DNA from: [Clostridium] ultunense DSM 10521
GTDB taxonomy: Bacteria; Bacillota; Clostridia; Tissierellales; Tepidimicrobiaceae
Length of the DNA stretch: 64,000 nt
Direction of reading: 5' to 3'
Assembly (NCBI RefSeq): GCF_000511955.1
Contig: NZ_AZSU01000001.1
Coordinates: 160,596 to 224,595, forward strand
The notes under the pieces were generated by a model. The model made no database searches and was not told the origin of the DNA. It worked only from the letters and a program-made list of their open reading frames with translations. A program made the position numbers and the translations under genes. Positions 8,064 to 16,275 of the stretch are shown here, piece after piece. How positions within the stretch are numbered: the first letter of the stretch is position 1; each line of letters starts with the position of its first letter.

Positions 8064-8819
8064 TTGAAAAAAGTAAGTATCTTTGGTGTGAAAATAAATA
8101 ATATAACTTTAGACGAAGCAACGGAAATTGTGGAAAAATTTTTAGGAGAAGATAGGTTAAGAACTATATATACACCTAATACGGAAATTGTAATGGCAGC
8201 TAAGGATGATGAAAATTTAAAAAAAATTATAAACGAAAGCGATTTGGTTATTCCGGATGGTATTGGGCTTATTTATGGCTCTAGGATCGGAAAAAAACCA
8301 TTGAAGGAAAGGGTTACAGGTGTTGATCTTTCCATAAAACTACTGGAGATTGCTAATAAAAAAGGTTATAGATTATACTTATTGGGGGGCAAAGATGGAG
8401 TAGCTAAGAGAGCAGGAGAAAATATATTAAAAGAATATCCAAATATTAATATAGTAGGCTATCATCATGGGTATTTTAAAGGCAGCCACATTGGATATAA
8501 AGACCATGAAGAAGAACTAAATTTAATCGATAATATTAACGGAGCTAAACCAGATATTATATTTGTTGGATTAGGCTTTCCAAAACAGGAGATTTGGATA
8601 GCTGAAAATAAAAACAGACTCAATGGTAGAGTAATAATAGGAAATGGTGGTACAATGGATATATTATCTGGAGATTCTAAACGGGCTCCAGAAATTTTTC
8701 AAAGACTTGGATTAGAATGGCTATATAGGCTGATAAAGGAACCTTCACGTATTAAACGTCAAATTGTGTTGCCTAAATTTATATTTAATGTGTTATTTTC
8801 TAAAGATGTAATCCAATAA
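8064..8819 (+). CDS. tagA: TagA/WecG/CpsF-type glycosyltransferase (GT26)
   Basis: A 251-residue enzyme. The GT26 pattern is clear: YTPNTEIVMAAKDDENLKKI, SDLVIPDGIGLIYGSR, RVTGVDL, YLLGGKDGVAKRA, PDIIFVGLGFPKQEIWI and RLGLEWLYRL near the C-terminus. The family includes the N-acetylmannosaminyltransferases that make the second step of wall-polymer linkage units. The start is TTG 8064, 8 nt after the csaB stop, with GTAGGTGG as ribosome site. It closes the polysaccharide run; the next gene is unrelated. Confidence 0.9.
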   Translation: MKKVSIFGVKINNITLDEATEIVEKFLGEDRLRTIYTPNTEIVMAAKDDENLKKIINESDLVIPDGIGLIYGSRIGKKPLKERVTGVDLSIKLLEIANKKGYRLYLLGGKDGVAKRAGENILKEYPNINIVGYHHGYFKGSHIGYKDHEEELNLIDNINGAKPDIIFVGLGFPKQEIWIAENKNRLNGRVIIGNGGTMDILSGDSKRAPEIFQRLGLEWLYRLIKEPSRIKRQIVLPKFIFNVLFSKDVIQ

Positions 8820-8833
8820 GGTAGGAGGATATT

Positions 8834-9688
8834 ATGGAAAAGGAAAAATGGTATAAGATACTATTGTCCTTAGTAGGACTGGGTATAGGTGTATTCTTAT
8901 TGGCAATTGGACTGACCTTCTTCTTAGAGCCAAATACCATTGCTCCCGGAGGAGTAACTGGATTTGCCATTGTATTTAAAAAGATTACAGATATACCCAT
9001 TTATATAACAAATTTAGCTATAAATATACCCTTATTTATAATTGGTGTGATCATTTTAGGTAAGAATTTTGGATGGAAAACTTTATATGCAACAGCTTTA
9101 TTATCCTTATTTTTGAAAATAGTTCCTACTCAAGCAGTTACTCCAGATTTACTACTATCCTCCATATTTGGTGGTTTGGTATCGGGAATAGGTTTAGGTA
9201 TAGTTTTTAAATTTGGTGGAACTACTGGAGGCACGGATTTAGCTGGTTCCATACTTAATAAACTTTTTCCTTCCTTAAGCTTATCAACTTTTATGATGGC
9301 TATAGACGTTGTAGTAGTTGCCTTTGCAGGTATTGTAGATAAAAAGGTTGAAACTTCTCTTTATTCAGTAATATCTTTATTCATTACAGTTAAAGTTATA
9401 GATTTAATATTAGAAGGAATTGGATACCTAAAAGGATTTATTATTATAACAGATAAACCGGAAGAGATAAGTGAAAAAATCATGAAGGATTTAGATAGGG
9501 GAGTTACCCTGTTCAAAGGGAAAGGTATGTATACAAAAGAGGAGAAGGATGTGCTCCTCTGTGTAGTAAATAGATTCCAGTTTGCCAAGACTAAGGATAT
9601 AGTCTATGATATTGATAAGGATGCCTTTATTATGGTTACTGAAATGTCTGAAGTGCTAGGAGAGGGTTTTGAAGAAATAAAAGGTTAA
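8834..9688 (+). CDS. YitT family membrane protein (DUF161 + DUF2179)
   Basis: A 284-residue protein: five or six membrane segments (DUF161; FFLEPNTIAPGGVTGFAIVF and FGGTTGGTDLAGSIL are characteristic) followed by a cytoplasmic DUF2179 domain (about residues 205-280, GVTLFKGKGMYTKEEKDVLL). Function is not established for most members. It begins 15 nt after the preceding gene with a GTAGGAGG site and leads into the transketolase pair, so all may share a transcript. Confidence 0.85.
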   Translation: MEKEKWYKILLSLVGLGIGVFLLAIGLTFFLEPNTIAPGGVTGFAIVFKKITDIPIYITNLAINIPLFIIGVIILGKNFGWKTLYATALLSLFLKIVPTQAVTPDLLLSSIFGGLVSGIGLGIVFKFGGTTGGTDLAGSILNKLFPSLSLSTFMMAIDVVVVAFAGIVDKKVETSLYSVISLFITVKVIDLILEGIGYLKGFIIITDKPEEISEKIMKDLDRGVTLFKGKGMYTKEEKDVLLCVVNRFQFAKTKDIVYDIDKDAFIMVTEMSEVLGEGFEEIKG

Positions 9689-9702
9689 TGGGAGGTATTT
9701 AA

Positions 9703-10530
9703 GTGGACAAATATAAGGATTTGGAAATCATAGCAAAGAATATGAGAATCAATATAATAAACATGCTAAAGGAAGCTAAATCAGGTCATCCTGGTGGCTC
9801 CTTATCGGCTTGTGAAATACTGGCAGCCCTTTATTTTAAGGAAATGAAAATAGACCCTAAAAATCCAGATTGGGTTGACAGAGATAGGTTTGTTCTATCT
9901 AAAGGCCATGCTGCCCCAGTACTTTATGCAGCTTTAGCAGAAAAAGGTTATTTTCCTAAAGAAGAGTTGATGGAATTGCGGAAGGTAGATTCTATGCTCC
10001 AAGGACATCCAGATATGAAAGGTACTCCTGGCGTAGATATGACTACTGGATCCTTAGGTCAGGGATTAGCAGCTGCTAACGGTATGGCCTTAGCTGGAAA
10101 GATGGACAAAAAGGATTATAGGGTATATACATTAATAGGTGATGGGGAGTCCCAAGAAGGAATTATTTGGGAGGCAGCTATGTTGGCAAGTCATTATCAA
10201 TTAGATAATATTACTGTATTCTTAGACCATAATGGGTTACAAATTGATGGAACCAATCTAGAAGTTATGAATATTGAACCTATAGATGAAAAATTCAAAT
10301 CCTTCGGATGGCATGTGATTAAAATAGATGGTCATTCCTTTGAAGAGATATTCAAAGCCTTAGATGAGGCGAAAAATATTAAGGGAAAACCATCAATTAT
10401 TGTTGCGAAGACCATAAAGGGTAAAGGGGTATCATTTATGGAAGATCAAGTAGGTTGGCATGGTAAGGCACCAACAGAAGAAGAAGCTCTAAAAGCAATA
10501 GACGAACTAGGAGGTGGCATAAATGACTAA
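9703..10530 (+). CDS. Transketolase, N-terminal (TPP-binding) subunit
   Basis: A 275-residue protein covering the thiamine-diphosphate domain of transketolase, which moves two-carbon ketol units in the pentose phosphate pathway. Visible are [50 protein letters not shown] and the TPP/Mg motif [14 protein letters not shown] with the downstream N of [11 protein letters not shown]. Split transketolases of this kind are common in anaerobes. The GTG start follows GGGAGG. It overlaps the partner subunit by 8 nt. Confidence 0.95.
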   Translation: MDKYKDLEIIAKNMRINIINMLKEAKSGHPGGSLSACEILAALYFKEMKIDPKNPDWVDRDRFVLSKGHAAPVLYAALAEKGYFPKEELMELRKVDSMLQGHPDMKGTPGVDMTTGSLGQGLAAANGMALAGKMDKKDYRVYTLIGDGESQEGIIWEAAMLASHYQLDNITVFLDHNGLQIDGTNLEVMNIEPIDEKFKSFGWHVIKIDGHSFEEIFKALDEAKNIKGKPSIIVAKTIKGKGVSFMEDQVGWHGKAPTEEEALKAIDELGGGIND

Positions 10531-11458
10531 TATGATAGCAACTAGGGATGCCTATGGTGAGGCTCTTAAGGAATTAGGTGGTATAAACAAAGATATTGTT
10601 GTATTAGATGCAGATTTATCTGGTTCAACAAAAACGGGAGTTTTCAAAAAAGCCTATCCAGAGAGATTTATTAATGTAGGGATAGCGGAGCAAAATTTAG
10701 TTGCCACAGCTGCCGGATTAGCAACTGCTGGTAAAATACCTTTTGCGAGTACTTTTGCAGTATTTGCATCGGGAAGAGCCTTTGAAATAATAAGGAATTC
10801 CGTATGTTATCCAAAACTAAATGTTAAGATAGCAGCCACTCATGCTGGACTATTCGTCGGGGAAGATGGAGCTACCCACCAAGCTCTTGAAGACTTAAGT
10901 ATTATGAGAAGCCTTCCTAATATGGTGGTTTTAAATCCAGCCGATGCTATAGAAGCAAAACAATGTATATACAAAGCTGCAGAACATAATGGTCCTGTAT
11001 ATATTAGATTAGGAAGAAGTAAAGTACCTGTAATATTCGATGAAAATTATAAATTTGAAATAGGGAAGGGGATAGAACTAAGAGAAGGAAAGGATATAAC
11101 TTTAATAGCCACCGGAACAATGGTTAAAAAAGCAATAGATGCAGCTGAAGAATTGGATAAGGAAGGCATTTCGGTTAGAGTAATAAATATTTCAACTATT
11201 AAACCAATTGATGAGGATATAATCATAAAAGCGGCAAAAGAGACTAAGGGAATAGTTACAGTAGAAGAACATAGTATAATTGGAGGATTAGGTAGTGCAG
11301 TGGCAGAAGTATTAGTTGAAAACAGGCCTACTTTTATGGAAAGAATAGGTACAATAGATACCTTTGGAGAGTCGGGAGATGGAAATTTCCTTCTAGAAAA
11401 ATACGGATTAAATGTAAAAAACATAATTGAAAAGGCAAAAAACATATTGACAAAATAG
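10523..11458 (+). CDS. Transketolase, C-terminal (pyrimidine-binding) subunit
   Basis: A 311-residue partner of the upstream subunit. It carries the pyrimidine domain ([21 protein letters not shown], whose Glu activates the TPP aminopyrimidine; [20 protein letters not shown]) and the C-terminal transketolase domain ([37 protein letters not shown]). Together the two chains equal one full transketolase. The overlap and GGAGGTG site favour coupled translation in equal amounts. A terminator follows at 11477-11509. Confidence 0.95.
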   Translation: MTNMIATRDAYGEALKELGGINKDIVVLDADLSGSTKTGVFKKAYPERFINVGIAEQNLVATAAGLATAGKIPFASTFAVFASGRAFEIIRNSVCYPKLNVKIAATHAGLFVGEDGATHQALEDLSIMRSLPNMVVLNPADAIEAKQCIYKAAEHNGPVYIRLGRSKVPVIFDENYKFEIGKGIELREGKDITLIATGTMVKKAIDAAEELDKEGISVRVINISTIKPIDEDIIIKAAKETKGIVTVEEHSIIGGLGSAVAEVLVENRPTFMERIGTIDTFGESGDGNFLLEKYGLNVKNIIEKAKNILTK

Positions 11459-11476
11459 GCGATTAAAGAATATAAT

Positions 11477-11509
11477 ATAGCACCAACATATTTTGGTGCT
11501 ATTTTTTTA
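11477..11509 (+). terminator. Rho-independent terminator after transketolase
   Basis: Stem ATAGCACCAA / TTGGTGCTAT followed by seven T residues. Confidence 0.88.
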
Positions 11510-11577
11510 GTGAATACATAAACCCATAATTCCTAGAATAGGATATATAATAGAGGCCTATATGGGGAGGGATGGAT

Positions 11578-12018
11578 TTGAAAAAAAGCTATATCGCCAT
11601 TGGAATAATTATAATATTGATACTGGCAATCCTTTTTGCTCCAAAATTTTTAAGTAAGGGTGATAAGAAGGTGAAATACAAAGTATTAGAATCATCTGAA
11701 ATTCCTGAAAAAATAAAGGAAATACTTCCTAAATACTTAACGGATGAAAGGGCTTTAACCTGTAGATTGAATGATGAAATATACGTACTAGTAACTAGAG
11801 GTGAAAAACAGACTGGCGGCTATACAGTAAATGTGGACAAAATAATAATGGAACAAAAGACCAAAGATGATTTTGACCTAACAGTCTATGCTAAATTTAA
11901 AGATCCAGATCCAAACGATATTGTAGCTCAAGGTTTTTCTTATCCTTTTGCAATAGTAAAAACAAATCTTAATAGGATGCCAGAAAGTATTAAATTGGAA
12001 GTAGAGTATGAGGAGTAG
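11578..12018 (+). CDS. PrcB-like C-terminal domain protein with membrane anchor
   Basis: A 146-residue protein with an N-terminal hydrophobic anchor (SYIAIGIIIILILAILFAP), then an extracytoplasmic domain containing RGEKQTGGYTVNVDKI, the core pattern of the PrcB_C domain (protease complex subunit PrcB; G-x-x-x-T-G-G-Y). The family is named after a Treponema denticola protease complex; its role in Firmicutes is not known. Start TTG 11578 is preferred over ATG 11572 because GGGGAGG (11564-11570) ends only 1 nt before the latter. Confidence 0.7.
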   Translation: MKKSYIAIGIIIILILAILFAPKFLSKGDKKVKYKVLESSEIPEKIKEILPKYLTDERALTCRLNDEIYVLVTRGEKQTGGYTVNVDKIIMEQKTKDDFDLTVYAKFKDPDPNDIVAQGFSYPFAIVKTNLNRMPESIKLEVEYEE

Positions 12019-12034
12019 ATGAGGAAACAAAACA

Positions 12035-12073
12035 ACAAACTGTAAGATTCCTATTAGGCATCTTACAGTTTGT
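12035..12073 (+). terminator. Hairpin after the PrcB-like gene (terminator-like)
   Basis: A 14-bp perfect inverted repeat ACAAACTGTAAGAT / ATCTTACAGTTTGT with an 11-nt loop lies 16 nt after the stop. No T run follows, so either a weak terminator or a scar at the edge of the decayed patch. Confidence 0.5.
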
Positions 12074-12100
12074 AGACAAAACACGGTTTTCTCTTTATGG

Positions 12101-12127
12101 AGGCTGTGTAAATAATTTTGTGTACTA
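12101..12127 (-). repeat. IS256-type terminal inverted repeat (right end of a minus-oriented element)
   Basis: GAGGCTGTGTAAATAATTTT (and following GTGTACT) is the form of IS256-family ends. It is matched in reverse complement, imperfectly, by the bases at 17579-17606. The transposase remnant at 12420-12659 lies on the expected side for a minus-strand element. Confidence 0.6.
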
Positions 12128-12285
12128 TTCTCATTCTTTAGATAATAATTGGATAAAAGATCCAAAGTAATAAAATGTAAAAATCGGTCGATTATTAATA
12201 TTTCAAAGGGCAATTGATACAGTACATTACTCCTTATATTTGGTAATAATATACTATATCTTATCCAATAACAGGATAAGGCAAT

Positions 12286-12372
12286 GCTGAGGAGCAACCT
12301 GAGCAGTTATTAGATTCTATACAGGAACGGATGGTTAACCAGACTGTCCGTTTGTTTTTGTCCGTTCCCTAG
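12286..12372 (+). pseudogene. Short coding-like remnant of unknown origin
   Basis: The frame reads AEEQPEQLLDSIQERMVNQT followed by VRLFLSVP and a TAG stop, with a stop just upstream and no ribosome site. The amphipathic, protein-like composition in otherwise non-coding DNA suggests the tail of a deleted gene. I cannot name the parent. The next 50 bases (to about 12420) are G-rich and show nothing I can identify. Confidence 0.35.
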
Positions 12373-12419
12373 TAGAACTGAAGCGATAAACCTCAGGGGT
12401 TTGGGGATAGAGTCCCAAG

Positions 12420-12659
12420 TTATACCCCTTGATTTAGAATTTCTGCAAATAATATCTTTAACTTACTGCCTAGAACTTCTTTTTTACCACCCATATTTAC
12501 ACCTAGTACTACGTAAGCTCCTTTTACAACAACTTGTTTATCTTCACGTACTTTGTAATGAATAGCATCCATGAAAACAATTGAATAAGTATTTTCAAGA
12601 GGCCTATTTTGCCATTCTGTAACGATTGGGATAATTCTATTGGTGATGTTTGATACCAT
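12420..12659 (-). pseudogene. IS256 family transposase, internal fragment
   Basis: The translated minus strand carries VSNITNRIIPIVTEWQNRPL and YSIVFMDAIHYKVREDKQVV, the central part of mutator-type IS256 transposases including an Asp of the DDE triad (FMDAIHYK). After AYVVLGVNMGGKKEVLG the sequence jumps to AEILNQGV, so the usual IWVGENE-to-LNELKNRGV part is largely deleted. The N-terminal third and the C-terminal third are missing. An inverted repeat of the same family lies at 12101-12127. Clearly inactive. Confidence 0.88.
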
Positions 12660-12670
12660 TTTATTCTAAA

Positions 12671-12813
12671 GCTTATGGACTACCTTTAGAAAAATAATAG
12701 CCAAGTCCACAGCAGTAAATAAATATGTAGTAGATTTAAAGACATTAATTATCTTTGCGGTAGTACCATTTAACCTTTTAAAGGGATTGATTACAAGTAT
12801 ATTGATAGTTTAA
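12671..12813 (+). pseudogene. RibU-like ECF transporter S component, C-terminal fragment
   Basis: The plus strand reads AYGLPLEK in one frame and, after a one-base loss in an A run near 12690-12697, IIAKSTAVNKYVVDLKTLII then FAVVPFNLLKGLITSILIV. This resembles the last cytoplasmic loop and final helix of ECF S components for riboflavin (family pattern: PFNLLKG-hydrophobic helix). The 5' portion is missing, cut next to the IS256 remnant. A translational stop at 12811 precedes residual LYNKCK. A decayed vitamin transporter gene, presumably truncated by the IS event. Confidence 0.6.
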
Positions 12814-12872
12814 TTATATAATAAATGTAAATAAAAATTATAGGGGTTTTTCCCCAGAGCTTTTTCTTGCCT

Positions 12873-13019
12873 ATGATAAGAGTAAGTTCATGGATAGATA
12901 GGATATTACTATTTTTTCTTCCAGTTACTAGTATAACTATTCTTTCTATTATCTCTTTTATTCTAATGATAATAATATATTATACTGGATATAGGAGAGG
13001 ATTAAAACGCCTAAGATAA
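12873..13019 (+). CDS. Possible 48-residue membrane microprotein
   Basis: An ATG-initiated frame of 48 codons: basic/polar start (MIRVSSWIDR), one long hydrophobic segment (ILLFFLPVTSITILSIISFI, continuing LMIIIYY), then a basic tail (TGYRRGLKRLR). This is the layout of a single-pass small protein. No convincing Shine-Dalgarno precedes it; the upstream bases are C/T-rich. It ends 32 nt before the acyl-ACP thioesterase gene. It could be real, or the tail of a lost membrane protein in this decayed patch. Confidence 0.3.
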   Translation: MIRVSSWIDRILLFFLPVTSITILSIISFILMIIIYYTGYRRGLKRLR

Positions 13020-13051
13020 ATATAAAACAAATAAACAGGGGGTAATTAAAT

Positions 13052-13804
13052 ATGAAAGCAACACCATTATATATAAAAGATTATAAAGTAGAAATAAATC
13101 ATGTGGATTTTAAGGGAGATTTAAAATTAAGTTCATTATTTACATACTGCCAAGATATTGCAGGTCTTCATGCAGAAAACCTTGGTATGGGAAGAGAAGT
13201 ATTATATACACAGCATGGAGTCATATGGGTATTAGTTAGAGTAAGAGTAGATATTATTAAATATCCTAAATGGAAGGATATACTTACCTTAGAGACTTGG
13301 CCACAGGAACCTAGTAGAATGGGATTTGATAGAGATTTTTTAATAAAGGATAAAAAAGGAAATATATTAGCAAAGGCAGTTTCTACCTGGGTAGTAATTG
13401 ATGTAGAATCTAGAAAATTGGTAAGAACTAAATCAGTTTACACAGGCTACCCTCTGGTAGTAGAAAAAAGGGCGATTGATTGCAAATTAGGAAATCTAAA
13501 ATCTAGTGGAGAATTAGAAACAGCCTATGAAAGAACTGTTAGATATAGTGATATTGACGTCAATGAACACTTAAACAATGCAAAATATTTGGATTTTATA
13601 ATGGATAGTTTTAGTTTTGAGGAACATAGAAGGTTTAATGTAAAGTCTGTTGAAATAAGTTATAGTAATGAAGCCTTGCTTGGGGAGACTATTAAGATTT
13701 ATGAAGATAGGTCTAGAATTGATTCTAATATAATATATATGGAGGGAATTAGAGAAGGGAAAGATCTGGTTTTTAAAAGTCAAATAGAGATTGAGGAGAA
13801 ATAA
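13052..13804 (+). CDS. Acyl-ACP thioesterase
   Basis: A 250-residue double hot-dog enzyme that hydrolyses fatty acyl-ACP to free fatty acid. The N-terminal half has VDFKGDLKLSSLFTYCQDIA and VLVRVRVDIIKYPKWKD. The C-terminal half has RYSDIDVNEHLNNAKYLDFI, where the N-x-H segment corresponds to the catalytic Asn/His region of plant FatA/FatB relatives. Length fits bacterial members. A strong CAGGGGG site sits ahead of the ATG. It is intact although surrounded by broken genes, so selection seems to preserve it. A bidirectional hairpin follows. Confidence 0.88.
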   Translation: MKATPLYIKDYKVEINHVDFKGDLKLSSLFTYCQDIAGLHAENLGMGREVLYTQHGVIWVLVRVRVDIIKYPKWKDILTLETWPQEPSRMGFDRDFLIKDKKGNILAKAVSTWVVIDVESRKLVRTKSVYTGYPLVVEKRAIDCKLGNLKSSGELETAYERTVRYSDIDVNEHLNNAKYLDFIMDSFSFEEHRRFNVKSVEISYSNEALLGETIKIYEDRSRIDSNIIYMEGIREGKDLVFKSQIEIEEK

Positions 13805-13809
13805 TTATA

Positions 13810-13855
13810 GACATAGGGATACTATCATTTTTTAAAATTAATAGTATCCTGTGTC
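13810..13855. terminator. Bidirectional terminator-like hairpin
   Basis: GACATAGGGATACTAT (start about 13810) pairs with ATAGTATCCTGTGTC (to 13855), with a T-rich loop, between the convergent thioesterase and HAD remnant. Stem has one or two mismatches. Confidence 0.65.
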
Positions 13856-13861
13856 CGTCTG

Positions 13862-14414
13862 CTATCTAACTATATCTAAAATCTCTTTCCAATCTGAAAC
13901 TATATATTTTGCACCATATTTAGATAATTCTTCACGATCTCTAAATCCCCATAGTACGCCGACACTTTCCATATGAGCATTTTTTGCTGTCAAAACATCT
14001 GTTTTTGAATCCCCTATAAATAATATTTCTTCTGGTTTAAGGTTCATGTTTTCAGCAATTTCCAATGCCGTAGTAGGATCAGGTTTGATTTGGATATTTT
14101 CCCTTTCACCATAAACATCTATAAAAGGTATCCCATCAAAGAATTTATAAATTAAATTTTTAGTATATTGATCTTTTTTATTAGAATTGACGGCCAATTT
14201 TATATTTTTTTCAGCTAGTAAATTCAATAACCCCTCAATTCCATCATATGGCCGGGTTTTATTAATGTATTTTTTGGAATAAATTTTAAAAAGCATTTCT
14301 AAGGCCTTATCAACTGTATCCCCGAAGAACTTCATTCATACTATCACTTATGTCTTCTATTGTATTTAACAAGGTACCATCTAAATCAAAAATAATTCCC
14401 TTATATTTACTCAT
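13862..14414 (-). pseudogene. HAD family hydrolase (phosphoglycolate phosphatase-like), internally deleted and frameshifted
   Basis: The gene starts at 14414 on the minus strand as MSKYKGIIFDLDGTLLNTIE and DISDSMNEVLRGYS, then hits a TGA. The nucleophile motif DxDGT (FDLDGT) is in this first frame. A second frame starting around 14335 resumes with VDKALEMLFKIYSKKYINKT, motif II LAVNSNKKDQYT, and motifs III/IV KPDPTTAL and ILFIGDSKTD. Compared with related phosphatases, about 40 residues of the cap region are missing at the junction, in addition to the frame change. This is therefore a true deletion and not a sequencing slip. It is unlikely to make an active enzyme. Confidence 0.8.
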
Positions 14415-14605
14415 ATAAATATCTATCTCCTCATTTTGTATTGATTTTTAAAATAATATAGTCCAATTATATCATGTTTTAGTAGATTTATGTTATTGGA
14501 AATAATTATATAATCAGATACTTAAAAACATAGAATGGGCTATATCCATTGTTTGAAAACTTTGATATAATCAATTTATTAATCTACAATAAAAGGTGAA
14601 ATTCC

Positions 14606-15160
14606 ATGATAAATATCATACATATTTTTGGAGCATCTGGCAGTGGAATTACTACCCTTGCTAGGGCTATAGATGAAGCATTTGGATATACCCATCTTGA
14701 TACAGATGATTATTTTGGGACTCCTACAGACCCACCATATATGACAAAGAGAACTCCCTATGAGCGGCAAGAATTATTAAAAGCTGATATCGCAAAAAAT
14801 GAAAAATGTGTTATAAGTGGATCATTATGTGGTAGGAATGATAGCTGAGGTGATATTTTCATCCCTTTATTTGACCTTGTTATATTTATAGATACCCCAA
14901 CTGATGTACGTATAAAACGTATAGAGAAGCGTGAATACCAGAAATGGGGCAATCGTATATTACTAGGTGGAGATATGTATGACAATCATACTGCATTCAT
15001 TGAATGGGCGAAAACATATGACACTGAGGGAATTGGGCAGAGGAGTAGAACTTTATATATGTGGTGGATGGAGAAATTATTATGTCCTATTATTACTATT
15101 GATGGAACTCTATCAATTCCTCGTATCATAAGGCAGTTAGATAAGATTTTATATGAATAG
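14606..15160 (+). pseudogene. P-loop nucleotide kinase-like ATPase with an in-frame TGA
   Basis: Start ATG 14606. Residues 1-80 read MINIIHIFGASGSGITTLAR and on to CVISGSLCGRNDS, then TGA at 14846-14848. The same frame continues GDIFIPLFDLVIFIDTPTDV, RIKRIEKREYQKWGNRILLG and WAKTYDTEGIGQRSRTLYMW to a stop at 15158. Both halves belong to one adenylate-kinase-like protein of about 184 residues. Related proteins usually have Trp-Gly-Asp at the stop site, consistent with TGG to TGA. The P-loop GASGSGITT lacks the usual Lys, as is common in this family (GASGSGTTT). Function unknown; probably inactivated. Confidence 0.75.
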
Positions 15161-15163
15161 GAT

Positions 15164-15466
15164 TTGGAAGTACATGATTATGTAAAATATTATAGAATAA
15201 GGGGTGTTTGTGCAATGGGAGTTTTAAAATCATATCGTAATATGGGTGTTGGATTTACATTGTTAGCAAAGTGTATAAATGACATGCTTCAAAGGAATAT
15301 AAATGAAGTTGTATTAGATGTTCATAGTGATAGATTGATGGGTATAGTGAAAAAAACGTGTAAATCTCATGGTATATTGTATGACATCGAGGAATGCTTT
15401 AATTATCTTCATAAATTTGAGGAGAGAAATAAATATGAGCAATTAATGTTGCCTGGATTAGATTAG
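15164..15466 (+). pseudogene. GNAT acetyltransferase, C-terminal fragment
   Basis: The 100-residue frame contains GVCAMGVLKSYRNMGVGFTL followed by LAKCINDMLQRNINEVVLDV. This is GNAT motif A (R-N-M-G-V-G acetyl-CoA loop) and the following helix and strand, preceded by only about 15 residues instead of the usual 60-70. It starts (TTG 15164) 3 nt after the previous gene's stop with no Shine-Dalgarno. Most simply, the N-terminal half was lost in a deletion that joined it to the upstream kinase remnant. Confidence 0.5.
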
Positions 15467-15564
15467 CTGGGCTGCATTAGAGACTGATTTATAGTGCTGA
15501 TGAGATTTCAATAATTATGGAAAAGATATAAAAAATATTATTTTAAAAAGGAATGGTGATAAAG

Positions 15565-15636
15565 ATGCTAAGTTATTATGGGAGATTACCTTCAAAAGTA
15601 TATGATATGGATAATCCTATAAGGCATATTAAATAA
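15565..15636 (+). pseudogene. Class I SAM methyltransferase, N-terminal scrap
   Basis: A 23-codon frame, MLSYYGRLPSKVYDMDNPIR plus HIK and a stop, with a good ribosome site. It matches the opening of SAM-dependent methyltransferases of the type beginning Y-Y-x-x-L-x-S-x-x-Y-D-x-D-K-P. The rest of the gene is absent, replaced by the membrane protein frame at 15638. Confidence 0.45.
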
Positions 15637-15637
15637 G

Positions 15638-16255
15638 GTGAGAAAAAATCTAATTAAGGTCCCACTAATTATAATTTTAATAATGTTTTTTATTTATTTT
15701 ATTGGTGGTTATATACTTGAAAATTATTTCAATCTATTATTAAGGGGTCGGGTAGTTGAATTATTATTAGTTGTCTCAGCCTTATGTATCTTTGTTATAG
15801 AAATAGGAATTTTAATTAAGTTAAATGGAATTTTAGAAAAAGTATCTACTAAAAAGATATGGAAGGAAATTATTAAAATAGTATCTATTTGCCTATTTAT
15901 ACTAGCTAATCTTTATGCAGTCCTAATATGTATTTTTATTATTGGTGTAGGTTATGAGGAAATAGAAATACTTCCAGCTAATGTAAAATACATACAAAAA
16001 ATTGACAATGATTTAAACTATGGGTTTTATCTTATAGATCGTGCAAGTCACCAATATTTATATGGATTTGTCAAATCTAAGGATAATGGAGTATCATGGG
16101 AAAAAATAATTAAGATTTCTAGAGAAAGATTATTTGTAATTACTGTGGTAATTAAAAATGGCATAATGATTATGTTAGAACCACTAAAAAATTATTTCCT
16201 CTCTTATTTGTGCATTAAAAGAGAGGAAATAATAATTTGTCTACATTATATTTGA
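15638..16255 (+). CDS. Membrane protein of unknown function, probably degraded at the C-terminus
   Basis: A 205-residue frame with three hydrophobic segments (about residues 8-30, 40-61, 82-106), then a soluble part with KSKDNGVSWEKIIKISRERL. The last 20 or so residues (YLCIKREEIIICLHYI) are encoded across a terminator-like hairpin at 16194-16235, an odd thing for a real C-terminus; a frameshift before it is likely. Start GTG 15638 directly follows the methyltransferase scrap. No family recognised. Confidence 0.4.
   Translation: MRKNLIKVPLIIILIMFFIYFIGGYILENYFNLLLRGRVVELLLVVSALCIFVIEIGILIKLNGILEKVSTKKIWKEIIKIVSICLFILANLYAVLICIFIIGVGYEEIEILPANVKYIQKIDNDLNYGFYLIDRASHQYLYGFVKSKDNGVSWEKIIKISRERLFVITVVIKNGIMIMLEPLKNYFLSYLCIKREEIIICLHYI
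16194..16235 (+). terminator. Hairpin inside the end of the upstream frame
   Basis: ATTTCCTCTCTT pairs with AAGAGAGGAAAT (12-bp stem). Followed by A/T-rich sequence but not a clean T run. Confidence 0.5.
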
Positions 16256-16275
16256 TTATAAAGGGGGGATATAGT

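Noticed and set aside
11878-12297. Minus-strand open frame over the PrcB-like gene and the IS junction
   Set aside because: It spans the end of a plus-strand gene, a hairpin and an IS end, with no start signal or family resemblance.
14846-14848. Selenocysteine codon in the kinase-like gene
   Set aside because: TGA lies where relatives have Trp, not Cys, and no stable stem-loop is seen immediately downstream. The surrounding patch is full of decayed genes, so a nonsense change is simpler.
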